A stretch of DNA of 64,000 nucleotides, from contig NZ_SZVO01000011.1 of assembly GCF_005280585.1 (NCBI RefSeq), positions 248,391 through 312,390 on the forward strand. The letters are read 5' to 3'. Under the pieces are notes generated by a model. It had not been told where the DNA came from. It did no database searches and saw only the letters and a program-made list of their open reading frames with translations. This DNA comes from Dyadobacter frigoris. Lineage in GTDB: Bacteria > Bacteroidota > Bacteroidia > Cytophagales > Spirosomataceae. Positions 45,619 through 53,606 of the stretch are shown here, piece after piece. Position numbers and translations under genes: made by a program. Numbering within the stretch: the first letter of the stretch is position 1; each line of letters opens with the position of its first letter.

Positions 45619-46341
45619 TTAAGCTATAAATCGTTGCAAATCGATAAGACTAATACGGTTTTCATATATTGCTTTTCCTATGATCACGCCGTAAATTTTC
45701 ATTTCTTCCAGTTTTTCAACGTCAGCCAGGCCGCTGATTCCGCCACTGGCGATAATGTTCAGGTCCGGACATTTATCCTGCAAATTTTTATACAGATCGA
45801 AAGAAGGTCCCTGTAAAAGTCCGTCTTTGGCTACGTCAGTACTGATCGTATACTTAATACCTTTATCAACATACTCTTCAACAAAATCATAAACCCATAA
45901 TTCTGTCCCCTCTTCCCAGCCGCTTACTGCTACTTTTTCATTTTTGGCATCTGCACCCAAAATGATTTTCTCGCCTCCGTAACTATCCAGCCAGCTTTTG
46001 AATAAATCAGGTTGTTTTACTGCTACACTCCCTCCAGTTATTTGTTTTGCTCCACTTTCAAATACAATTCGAATATCTTCTTCAGATTGTACACCTCCGC
46101 CAAAATCAATATGCAGGGAAGTTTGTGAAGCTATTTTTTCCAAAACTTTCCAGTTGATAACTTTTTTTGCTTTTGCGCCGTCAAGGTCGACCAGGTGTAG
46201 TCTTGTTAAGCCTGAATCCTGGAATTCCAGGGCTACTTCGAGCGGGTTTTCGTTGTATATTACTTTCTTTCCATAATCGCCCTGCGTAAGTCTTACGCAT
46301 TTTCCTTCGATCATGTCTATGGCTGGAATTATCTGGATCAT
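45619..46341 (-). CDS. hisA: Phosphoribosylformimino-5-aminoimidazole carboxamide ribotide isomerase
   Basis: 240 residues from the ATG at 46341, where the family sequence begins (MIQIIPAIDMIEGKCVRLTQGDYGKK). An in-frame upstream start falls in a repetitive element and is rejected. Catalytic Asp residues are in IPAIDM and YTISTDVAKDGLLQG; GGGVQSEEDI and IASGGISGLADVE bind phosphate. It follows hisH after a 123-bp gap that holds a REP-like cluster of stems. Confidence 0.96.
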   Translation of the reverse strand: MIQIIPAIDMIEGKCVRLTQGDYGKKVIYNENPLEVALEFQDSGLTRLHLVDLDGAKAKKVINWKVLEKIASQTSLHIDFGGGVQSEEDIRIVFESGAKQITGGSVAVKQPDLFKSWLDSYGGEKIILGADAKNEKVAVSGWEEGTELWVYDFVEEYVDKGIKYTISTDVAKDGLLQGPSFDLYKNLQDKCPDLNIIASGGISGLADVEKLEEMKIYGVIIGKAIYENRISLIDLQRFIA

Positions 46342-46381
46342 GTTTTTGTGTGGTAATGGTGATATCCCGGATTCACGGATC

Positions 46382-46460
46382 ATCGGGGTGCCGATAATTC
46401 CGAGGTTCGCGGAATCCCAGGCCGTTGGCCTGGGCTAAGATGTGACGGCCTTTCAGGCCT
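46382..46460. repeat. REP-like cluster of short stems between hisH and hisA
   Basis: Four compact stems lie in a row: ATCGG/CCGAT at about 46382-46395, ATTCC/GGAAT at 46397-46415, CCCAGGCC/GGCCTGGG with a 3-nt loop at 46416-46434, and GGCC/GGCC with a short loop at 46447-46459. The GC-rich composition stands out from the surrounding genes. The element resembles the dispersed palindromic repeats seen between genes in many Bacteroidetes. Its position inside an operon means it is transcribed. Confidence 0.65.
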
Positions 46461-46464
46461 ATTT

Positions 46465-47052
46465 TTAGAGTTTTAGAAAATTTTCCAGTATTTTTTGTCC
46501 AATGTCTCCGCTTATTTCGCAGTGGAACTGGGCGGCGTGGAAATTATCTTTATGTAACATGGCGCTGAATGGAATGATATAATCGCAGGTTGCTACTGTG
46601 TAATCGCAAACTGGCGCGGCGTAACTGTGGACGAAATACACATAGGCATCATCGATCAGATCTTTTGTTAGTTCCGATTTATAATTTGTGATATTGTTCC
46701 AGCCCATATGCGGCACTTTGATTCCGGGAGTTACCGGAAATCTTTTTACATCCACATCAAAAATCCCCATGCAAGTCGTGTTGTTTTCCTCTGAAAAACG
46801 GCACATTAACTGCATTCCGACGCATGTTCCCAATACCGGTTGGGTTAAGGATGGAATTAATTTATCCAGACCTTTTTCTTTGAGATAACTCATCGTGGTA
46901 CTGGCCTCGCCAACGCCAGGAAAAATAACTTTATCGGCCGAACGAATTTCCTCTTCGTTGTCTGTGTACAAATAATCAATACCAATCCGGTCGAGTGCAT
47001 ACATTACCGACTGCACATTTCCCGCATTGTATTTGATAATAACGGTTTTCAT
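46465..47052 (-). CDS. hisH: Imidazole glycerol phosphate synthase glutaminase subunit
   Basis: 195 residues, class I glutamine amidotransferase: VIFPGVGEASTTM, VLGTCVGMQLM (nucleophile Cys), VPHMGWN, and the His/Glu pair in AAQFHCEISGDIG. The last motif is usually FHPEKS; here Pro is Cys and Lys is Ile, while catalytic His and Glu remain. It supplies ammonia to HisF. First gene of the cluster, 80 bp downstream of the attenuator stem. Confidence 0.95.
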   Translation of the reverse strand: MKTVIIKYNAGNVQSVMYALDRIGIDYLYTDNEEEIRSADKVIFPGVGEASTTMSYLKEKGLDKLIPSLTQPVLGTCVGMQLMCRFSEENNTTCMGIFDVDVKRFPVTPGIKVPHMGWNNITNYKSELTKDLIDDAYVYFVHSYAAPVCDYTVATCDYIIPFSAMLHKDNFHAAQFHCEISGDIGQKILENFLKL

Positions 47053-47132
47053 TCGTTTAGGATTAAAGATTTAGCCGGATGGCAATTAATTTTCTTGACG
47101 AAACCAGTAAAATTTATTTATATCTCAAAAAT

Positions 47133-47163
47133 AAAGCCCGATTCGGATTAGGAATCGGGCTTT
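47133..47163 (-). terminator. Attenuator terminator of the his operon
   Basis: A perfect 12-bp stem (AAAGCCCGATTC and its complement, 7-nt loop) is followed on the minus strand by an ATTTTTG run. Its first arm (47156-47163) can also pair with the end of the leader-peptide gene (47216-47228), so terminator and antiterminator exclude each other. Confidence 0.85.
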
Positions 47164-47228
47164 TGGGATACTATGTATTCAACCTTATTACAACACTACT
47201 TGCAAAAACACATCACCCAAGACGCCCG
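47156..47228 (-). promoter_or_regulatory. Antiterminator of the his leader
   Basis: On the transcript CGGGCGTCTTGGG (47228-47216), made of the last leader codons and ending at the TGA, can pair with CCCAAAAGCCCG (47167-47156), giving CGGGC/GCCCG and GGG/CCC with A-U pairs between them. Its second arm contains the first half of the terminator stem. A ribosome stalled at the His codons leaves this pairing free; one that reaches the stop covers the first arm. Confidence 0.7.
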
Positions 47229-47278
47229 GAAACCAAATGGTTTTGATGAAAATGATGATATGTTTCAGCTCTTAACAT
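47213..47278 (-). CDS. hisL: his operon leader peptide
   Basis: 21 codons from ATG at 47278 to TGA at 47213. The middle reads HHFHQNH, four His in seven codons, a frequency that no ordinary small gene would show by chance. It precedes a terminator and the hisHAFIE genes. The TATCTTTG -7 element ends only four bases before the ATG, so the transcript starts at or very near the start codon and the leader is probably read leaderless. Known his attenuators use such peptides to sense charged tRNA-His. Confidence 0.8.
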   Translation of the reverse strand: MLRAETYHHFHQNHLVSGRLG

Positions 47279-47282
47279 GCTG

Positions 47283-47290
47283 CAAAGATA
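47283..47290 (-). promoter_or_regulatory. -7 element of the his operon promoter
   Basis: TATCTTTG on the minus strand, exact TAnnTTTG. A possible TTG about 24 bp upstream is a loose -33. The start point falls near the leader ATG. Confidence 0.65.
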
Positions 47291-47458
47291 AGAAAACTTT
47301 GTTAGAGATTGGAACAATTTTTGCAAATTATCCGCATAAAAACACGAAGAAATTGTATACCCGTTTTTGATGAATGTGCTTACTTTTGTATTCATGATCT
47401 TAAAAAATATTTAACTGCCTGATATGTTTTAATTTACGTATCTGCCAAATACTGATTG

Positions 47459-48874
47459 ATGAATCAAAAATCTGATTTCCACAACTCGCTTTATAATTCC
47501 TACGTTTTATTTCAGGAGAAAACATTATCAAATCGCCGGTTTAAACAGACATCGGTTAATACTTTAATCGATAAACGAATTGGAAATCCGGCATATGAAA
47601 TCAAAAATGTTGGAGAATCTTTTGAAGGCAGAGCGATCCATTACTTGAAAACAGGAACGGGTCCGCGTAAAATTTTACTATGGTCACAGATGCATGGCGA
47701 CGAAGCCACAGCAACGATGGCCTGCTTTGATATTCTCAATTTCCTGGAAGCAGAAAATGATGAATTTGATGAAATCAGAAAATTAATTTTGTCTGAAACA
47801 ACTTTGTATTTTGTCCCGATGCTAAACCCTGACGGAGCGGAACGTTTCCAACGGCGCAATGCTCAAAATATTGATATCAACCGCGACGCATTACAACTGC
47901 AAGCACCTGAATCCAGGATATTAAAACAATTGCAGCAAAGTTTACAGCCGGAATTTGGTTTTAACTTACATGATAAAAATCCAAGGTATTCCGTTGGTAA
48001 TACTTCGAAACTGGCTACGATTTCTTTTTTAGCTACGGCTTATGATCAGGAAAGGAATGTAAATGCAGTTCGGGAAAAGGCTATTCAGGTTATTTCGGGT
48101 ATGAACCGAATGTTGCAAAATTACATTCCTGATGCCGTTGGTCGTTGGAATGAAGATTTTGAACCTCGTGCTTTTGGAGATAATATTCAAAAATGGGGGA
48201 CCACGTTAATTCTCATCGAATCGGGAGGATATGTTGGCGATCCGGAAAAACAATATATCCGCAAGTTGAATTTCATGTCAATTTTGACAGCTTTGGATTC
48301 TATTGCAGACAATTCCTACGCTCAGGAAGGCCGTGAAGATTATTACAAATTACCCGAAAACAGTCGTTATATTTTTGATTTCCTTATTCGGAATGCTACT
48401 ATTAATGAAGAAGGAAAAACCTATCAGACTGATTTAGGAATTGATCGCGCAGAGGTGAATTACGATAATGCCACGAAATTTTTCTATCGGAGTAAAATTG
48501 AAGACTATGGAGATCTTTCTATTTATTTCGGAAGCGAGGAATTTGATGCGACGGGTTATACTTTGGAAAAGGGGGAAACACTTTCTGTTTCTTATTCAGA
48601 AATAAGTCAGCTTGATAAATTTGATCCCTGGGAATTACTTAAAGAAGGTTATACCTATATTAAGACGGATCTGACATCGGAAGGAGTATTTTTCACTCAA
48701 CTCCCTTTGCATATATTAATGGATAAATCTGCTCCTACTTCCGCTCCAACTTTTGAAGATATCCCAACTTTTATTTTGACAAAAAACGGGATTGTGAAAT
48801 TTGCGGTGGTGAATGGGTTTTTATATGATTTGTCTGGGGAGGCTCCTGCTTTTTATAATGGAGTGATAGAATAG
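47459..48874 (+). CDS. M14 family zinc carboxypeptidase-like protein, no signal peptide
   Basis: 471 residues from the ATG at 47459; a TTG one codon earlier adds nothing. No export signal is visible. The M14 core has SQMHGDEATATM (HxxE zinc ligands), GFNLHDKNPR (third His), NPDGAERFQRRNAQNIDINRD (substrate-binding Asn/Arg) and LILIESGGYVGDPEKQY (catalytic Glu). The C-terminal domain is shared with the next gene. The two are tandem paralogues, alike in most core blocks, but this one appears cytosolic and its partner exported. Confidence 0.85.
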   Translation: MNQKSDFHNSLYNSYVLFQEKTLSNRRFKQTSVNTLIDKRIGNPAYEIKNVGESFEGRAIHYLKTGTGPRKILLWSQMHGDEATATMACFDILNFLEAENDEFDEIRKLILSETTLYFVPMLNPDGAERFQRRNAQNIDINRDALQLQAPESRILKQLQQSLQPEFGFNLHDKNPRYSVGNTSKLATISFLATAYDQERNVNAVREKAIQVISGMNRMLQNYIPDAVGRWNEDFEPRAFGDNIQKWGTTLILIESGGYVGDPEKQYIRKLNFMSILTALDSIADNSYAQEGREDYYKLPENSRYIFDFLIRNATINEEGKTYQTDLGIDRAEVNYDNATKFFYRSKIEDYGDLSIYFGSEEFDATGYTLEKGETLSVSYSEISQLDKFDPWELLKEGYTYIKTDLTSEGVFFTQLPLHILMDKSAPTSAPTFEDIPTFILTKNGIVKFAVVNGFLYDLSGEAPAFYNGVIE

Positions 48875-48972
48875 TTTCACGCAAAGCAAACAAGAAAAAA
48901 CGCAAAGAGCTTTAAGTTGAGATCGTAAAACTTAACGATCTTTGCGTGAAAACTTACCTGCTTTGCGTGAAA
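48875..48972. repeat. 98-bp palindromic intergenic element
   Basis: The outer arms TTTCACGCAAAGCA (48875-48888) and TGCTTTGCGTGAAA (48959-48972) are perfect complements. Inside, CGCAAAGA and TCTTTGCG pair again. The element resembles intergenic palindromes widespread in Bacteroidetes and lies between two paralogous peptidase genes. Confidence 0.7.
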
Positions 48973-48984
48973 AAAAAACTTAAT

Positions 48985-50466
48985 ATGAAATCACTTCTTA
49001 CTTTACTTTTCTTCTTTTCCGTATCAGTCACATCTTATTCACAGTCAAATGAGCTTGCTGAAAAGCTCATGAAATCCCATGATCAGTTTAAGGAAAAATC
49101 ACTGACAAACCGAAGATTCAAGCATAAGGATATTCATCCTTTAATCATAAAAAGAAGTACCCTGAAATCTTACGAAGTATCGAAAGTTGGTGAATCGTTT
49201 GAAGGGAGAAGCATTACGATGCTCAAAGTCGGAAAAGGTCCTCATAAAATCATGGCCTGGTCGCAAATGCACGGCGACGAGCCTACCGCCACGATGGCAA
49301 CTTTTGATATTTTCAACTTTCTGGAAGCAAAAGGCGACGGTTTTGACAAATTGAGAAAAACCATTCTCGACAGTACCACGATTTATTTTATCCCTATGTT
49401 AAATCCCGATGGCGCAGAAAGATATCAACGCAGAAATGCCCAGGGATTCGACCTCAATCGAGATGCCGTTTTTCTTCAGGCACCGGAAGCTAAAATCCTG
49501 AAAGAACTTCAAAATACGATAAAACCTGAATTTGGTTTTAATCTTCATGACCAAAGTCCGAGATATTCTGTCGGAAGATCAGAGAAAAAGGCAACGATAT
49601 CATTTCTCGCCACGGCTTATGATTATCCGAGGTCTATAAATTCTGTACGGGAAAAGTCCATGCAGCTGATCGTAAAAATGAACCGGAACCTGCAAAAATT
49701 CATTCCGGGCCAGGTAGGTCGCTATGCCGACGACCATGAACCGCGTGCCTTTGGCGATAATTTTCAAAAATGGGGAACAACATTAATCCTGATCGAATCC
49801 GGCGGATATGACGGAGATCCGGAAAAACAATACATCCGAAAACTGAATTTTATGACGCTTTTGACAGCCTTTGAAGCTATTTCTCTTAAAACTTACACAA
49901 AGGAAAACAAAGCTCGTTATGAAGATATTCCTGAAAACGGCCGTTCCCTTTTTGACCTTGTTGTTCGGGGGGCAACTATCAAAAAAAGTGAAAAATCATT
50001 CCTTTCTGATCTTGGAATAAATAGAAATGAAGTTAATTATTCCAATGCAGAAAAGTTTTTCTACTCCGGAAAAGTAGAAGAATATGGAGATTTGTCGACC
50101 GTATTTGGCACACAAGAAATCAATGCGTCCGGTCTGGTTTTGGAAAATGGCAGAGTGTATCCAACTACAATTAGTACAACAGAGGATTTGAAAAAGTTAA
50201 ATGCCAAGGCGCTTTTTAAACAAGGTTATATTTATGTTAGAATGGCAAATCCGGATAATGACAATACTTCACTTTCCATCATTTACGATCAACCGTTCCA
50301 TATTTTAAGGAATGGAAAAACCCCACCCGCTGTAACACCGGAAATAGGAAGTTTTGGCACTTTTTTATTGAAGCGGAATAACGTTGTTCGTTATGCTATC
50401 GTCAACGGATTTGTGTACGACATGGAAAATTTTAAGGTTTTTGACGGAAATGGAGTCATTGAATAG
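48985..50466 (+). CDS. M14 family zinc carboxypeptidase-like protein, exported
   Basis: 493 residues from the ATG at 48985; thirteen earlier codons come from the palindromic element and are rejected. MKSLLTLLFFFSVSVTSYSQ is a signal peptide. The core repeats the paralogue's motifs: SQMHGDEPTATM, NPDGAERYQRRNAQGFDLNRD, GFNLHDQSPRYS, LILIESGGYDGDPEKQY. It probably trims peptides in the periplasm or outside the cell. Nothing shows the substrate. Confidence 0.85.
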   Translation: MKSLLTLLFFFSVSVTSYSQSNELAEKLMKSHDQFKEKSLTNRRFKHKDIHPLIIKRSTLKSYEVSKVGESFEGRSITMLKVGKGPHKIMAWSQMHGDEPTATMATFDIFNFLEAKGDGFDKLRKTILDSTTIYFIPMLNPDGAERYQRRNAQGFDLNRDAVFLQAPEAKILKELQNTIKPEFGFNLHDQSPRYSVGRSEKKATISFLATAYDYPRSINSVREKSMQLIVKMNRNLQKFIPGQVGRYADDHEPRAFGDNFQKWGTTLILIESGGYDGDPEKQYIRKLNFMTLLTAFEAISLKTYTKENKARYEDIPENGRSLFDLVVRGATIKKSEKSFLSDLGINRNEVNYSNAEKFFYSGKVEEYGDLSTVFGTQEINASGLVLENGRVYPTTISTTEDLKKLNAKALFKQGYIYVRMANPDNDNTSLSIIYDQPFHILRNGKTPPAVTPEIGSFGTFLLKRNNVVRYAIVNGFVYDMENFKVFDGNGVIE

Positions 50467-50536
50467 GTTGTAATTTCGGTTTTAATATAAGTTTTCCTTT
50501 CATCAATACATCACGTCGAATAATAGCTACAAACCA

Positions 50537-50619
50537 TGTAAATAATTGATTTACAGATATTTTAATCTTATTTTAATAACCAAGCCATAATATTGAGTTA
50601 ACACTGGGATAATATTGAG
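50537..50619 (+). promoter_or_regulatory. Palindrome and 11-bp-spaced TTAAYA half-sites upstream of the TonB receptor
   Basis: TGTAAAT-N5-ATTTACA is a perfect inverted repeat at 50537-50555. Next, TTAATC (50562), TTAATA (50573), ATAATA (50587), TTAACA (50598) and ATAATA (50609) follow at steps of 11, 14, 11 and 11 bp; ATAATATTGAG occurs twice exactly 22 bp apart. Spaced TTAACA-like half-sites are the layout of PhoP/PhoB boxes. The last lies just before the -7 element. Confidence 0.55.
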
Positions 50620-50623
50620 GTTC

Positions 50624-50631
50624 TACTTTTG
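50624..50631 (+). promoter_or_regulatory. -7 element of the TonB receptor gene
   Basis: TACTTTTG, exact TAnnTTTG, 25 bp before the ATG. No TTG at -33; the activator sites upstream fit an activator-dependent promoter. Confidence 0.6.
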
Positions 50632-50655
50632 CTGTCGAAAATTTGACACCTTGAT

Positions 50656-53550
50656 ATGAAAACCAATTTACTCACTACTCTCAGTTTATTACTCCTTTCA
50701 GTTTCTTTAGCTTTCGCCGGCCCGGGTACTATCCGCGGTGTAATTAAAGATGCAAAAACCAAAGACGCGCTGATCGGCGCCACCATCATGATCGAGGGCA
50801 CCCAAATTGGTGCCGCTGCCGATGTAGAAGGAAATTTCACACTTGCTAATGTACCCGTTGGTACACACAAAGTCATCATTTCTTTTGTATCCTACAAAAC
50901 AAAAGAAATCCCAAACGTACGTGTTGAGTCAGGGAATACTACTGTAATTGACACAGAATTGGACGAAGAAGGCACTGCATTACAAGAAGTTGTCGTTCGC
51001 GGATCGAGAGCGACCAATACCGAAGTTGCCGTGATCAGCGAAATCAAACAAATGAAACCTATCGCGGTAGGTATCTCGGCACAGCAAATCCAGAAATCTC
51101 AGGACCGTGACGCAGCAGCTGCAATCCGTCGGGTTCCGGGTGTAAGTATCGTTGATAACCGCTTCGTAATGATCCGTGGTTTAGGTTCACGTTATAATGC
51201 AGTTTTGATCAATGACGTGATCACACCTTCATCCGAAGTTGATACCCGCGCATTTTCATTCGACCTTGTTCCAAGTAATATCATTGACCGGATGATCGTA
51301 TACAAATCCGGATCAGCGGAATCTCCGGGAGATTTTGCCGGTGGTGTTATTAAAATTTACACTAAGCGTCGTCCGGATGCCAATTTCACCGAAGCAGCTG
51401 CAACGATTGGATACCGTGGAAATACAACTTTTCAAAACGTACAAACCCATGACCGCAGCGGTTTGAATTTTCTTGGATTATGGGGAAAAGATCAGACTTT
51501 ATCCAGCGCATTTCCTAAACGTTCGGCAGATTTTAATGCTCTTGGTTCAGAAGACAGAGCCGCTTTTGGCAATTTATTCAAGAATTCATGGGGACTTCAA
51601 AGCAAAACTGTTAATCCTGATATGCGCTTCGCGCTGAACTTAGGCAGACGTTTTGACATCGGCAATGTAAATGTTAGTAATATCACAAACATCAACTATT
51701 CTTTGACAAACCAAAATTCAAAGATTGGTTTGAATTTGTACCAGAATGGTTTGGTTGCAAACGATGTTTTTGAAAAATATACGGATTCAAATTATTCACG
51801 TCAGGCACGTATCGGCGTTCTTCACAACTGGACTTTCCGCTTCTCTCCTGTTTTCAACCTGGAATGGAAAACGTTATTCAATCAGTTAGGAAATACAGAA
51901 ACAGTTGTTCGTGACGGACAGAAAGTTGTAGATGGCTATGATGTGCGCAACTATTCAGAGCGTTTTGAAAACCGCAGTATCGTAACCACGCAAGTTTCCG
52001 GTGATCACAAATTTGGTGATTTAACAAAACTAAACTGGATCACAGGATTTGGTTACACAGGTCGCTGGGAGCCAGACTGGAAACGTATCGGTTACCAACG
52101 CACAACGGGTGCTACCAGCGCTGACGGACAGCTTGCACCGTTCCAGGCTATCGCGCCAATAGATCCTAACCCGATCAATCTTGGCCGTTTCTTCTCAAAA
52201 CTTAACGAGCGCGTATTGACGCTTGCGGTAAACGGAGAACATGCCTTTGGAAATCCAACAGACCGCGAGCCAAATAAAATCAGATTCGGTATTTATGGAG
52301 AACGTAAAGACCGTGATTATTCAGCGCATTTTTATGGATATACCAATGTAGGAAATGCTTCAAGCATTTTGCAGGGAAATATCGGTTCAATTTTCACTCC
52401 ACAAAATGTTACAGGACTTGATGGTGGCTTGACTGTTAAGGACGGAACAAAGGATCTGGATTCTTATAACGGTATCAACAATTATTACGCAGCTTACGTA
52501 AGCGGAGACTTGAATTTTGGATCAAAAGCAATTTTGACACTTGGTTTCCGTGGAGAATATAATAATCAGCAATTGCACTCAACGGTTGTAAACGAGAAAA
52601 AAGAGCTTGTGAATAATATTGTATTCATCCCGCTTCCTTCTTTGAACTTCACGTATAAACTGTCGGAAAAGCAAAATCTTCGTTTCGCTTATTCATCCAC
52701 GCTGAACAGAGCTGAATTCCGTGAGCTTGCTCCTTTCTCTTATTTCGATTTCAATTTGTTAGCTGATATCCGCGGAAATACCGCCCTTAAAACAGCGAAG
52801 ATTCAAAACATCGATGCGAAATGGGAGTTATACCCGACAGCAAATGAACTGATATCGGTTACTGCTTTTTACAAACACTTTAAAGATCCGATCGAAACAT
52901 TTCTTCTTCCAACGGGAAATGGATTGGCTTATACTTTCATTAACGCCAGTGCTGCAAAAACGTACGGTGTTGAATTGGAAATCCGTAAAGGATTCGAACA
53001 ATCGTCAAGCCGCTTTTTCCAAAATTTAACCGTGGTTGCCAATGCTTCTCTTATCAAAAGCAGTGTTGACCTTGGTGCAAGTGTGAAAGGTCCGGATTTG
53101 AGCGGAGCGACTCAGGATTACGATCTGACTGGCATTACCGACAAAAAACGTCCAATGCAAAATCAATCTCCTTATTTGGTTAACGCTGGTCTTTATTACG
53201 CAGAACCAAATTCAGGCTGGCAGTGGAATATCCTTTACAATGTTTTTGGACAACGCATTTTCGCCGTGGGTAACATGAACAACCCGACGGTTTATGAAAT
53301 GCCCCGTAACGTAGTTGATTTAAACATCAGCAAAAAATTCAGGAACAATCTTGAAATCCGACTAGGTATCCAGGATCTGTTGAATCAAAATGTACGCTTC
53401 TCTCAGGATTTCAATCATGATGGTAAAATCGGAAGTGATGTAACATCAAAAACAGCAAGCGCAGATCAGGATGTACGCAAGTTTAAAAGAGGAAGTTATT
53501 TCACTTTGACAGCTGCTTACACATTTGGAAAAAGAACAATCATCCCATAA
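50656..53550 (+). CDS. TonB-dependent outer-membrane receptor with CarboxypepD_reg-like domain
   Basis: 964 residues. Signal peptide ends SLAFAGP. A CarboxypepD_reg-like domain (residues about 24-105, TIRGVIKDAKTKDALIGATIMIEG) precedes the plug, which starts EVVVRGSRA and contains AAIRRVPGVSIVDNRFVMIRGLGSRYNAVLINDV. The barrel ends with FKRGSYFTLTAAYTFG. It differs from SusC proteins in the plug motifs and in having no SusD partner. A lipoprotein gene follows 56 bp later, likely the surface-binding partner. Ligand unknown; the upstream sites hint at phosphate limitation. Confidence 0.9.
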   Translation: MKTNLLTTLSLLLLSVSLAFAGPGTIRGVIKDAKTKDALIGATIMIEGTQIGAAADVEGNFTLANVPVGTHKVIISFVSYKTKEIPNVRVESGNTTVIDTELDEEGTALQEVVVRGSRATNTEVAVISEIKQMKPIAVGISAQQIQKSQDRDAAAAIRRVPGVSIVDNRFVMIRGLGSRYNAVLINDVITPSSEVDTRAFSFDLVPSNIIDRMIVYKSGSAESPGDFAGGVIKIYTKRRPDANFTEAAATIGYRGNTTFQNVQTHDRSGLNFLGLWGKDQTLSSAFPKRSADFNALGSEDRAAFGNLFKNSWGLQSKTVNPDMRFALNLGRRFDIGNVNVSNITNINYSLTNQNSKIGLNLYQNGLVANDVFEKYTDSNYSRQARIGVLHNWTFRFSPVFNLEWKTLFNQLGNTETVVRDGQKVVDGYDVRNYSERFENRSIVTTQVSGDHKFGDLTKLNWITGFGYTGRWEPDWKRIGYQRTTGATSADGQLAPFQAIAPIDPNPINLGRFFSKLNERVLTLAVNGEHAFGNPTDREPNKIRFGIYGERKDRDYSAHFYGYTNVGNASSILQGNIGSIFTPQNVTGLDGGLTVKDGTKDLDSYNGINNYYAAYVSGDLNFGSKAILTLGFRGEYNNQQLHSTVVNEKKELVNNIVFIPLPSLNFTYKLSEKQNLRFAYSSTLNRAEFRELAPFSYFDFNLLADIRGNTALKTAKIQNIDAKWELYPTANELISVTAFYKHFKDPIETFLLPTGNGLAYTFINASAAKTYGVELEIRKGFEQSSSRFFQNLTVVANASLIKSSVDLGASVKGPDLSGATQDYDLTGITDKKRPMQNQSPYLVNAGLYYAEPNSGWQWNILYNVFGQRIFAVGNMNNPTVYEMPRNVVDLNISKKFRNNLEIRLGIQDLLNQNVRFSQDFNHDGKIGSDVTSKTASADQDVRKFKRGSYFTLTAAYTFGKRTIIP

Positions 53551-53606
53551 GCATTCACCAATCAAATAACCAAACAATAATCGTTTTAAAACCAACAACA
53601 ATCCCT

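Noticed and set aside
46342..46383. N-terminal extension of HisA
   Set aside because: It overlaps the REP-like element and lacks homology; MIQIIPAIDM is the natural start.
47173..47370. Plus-strand frame opposite the his leader
   Set aside because: It overlaps the leader peptide and -7 promoter on the other strand and has no family resemblance or export signal.
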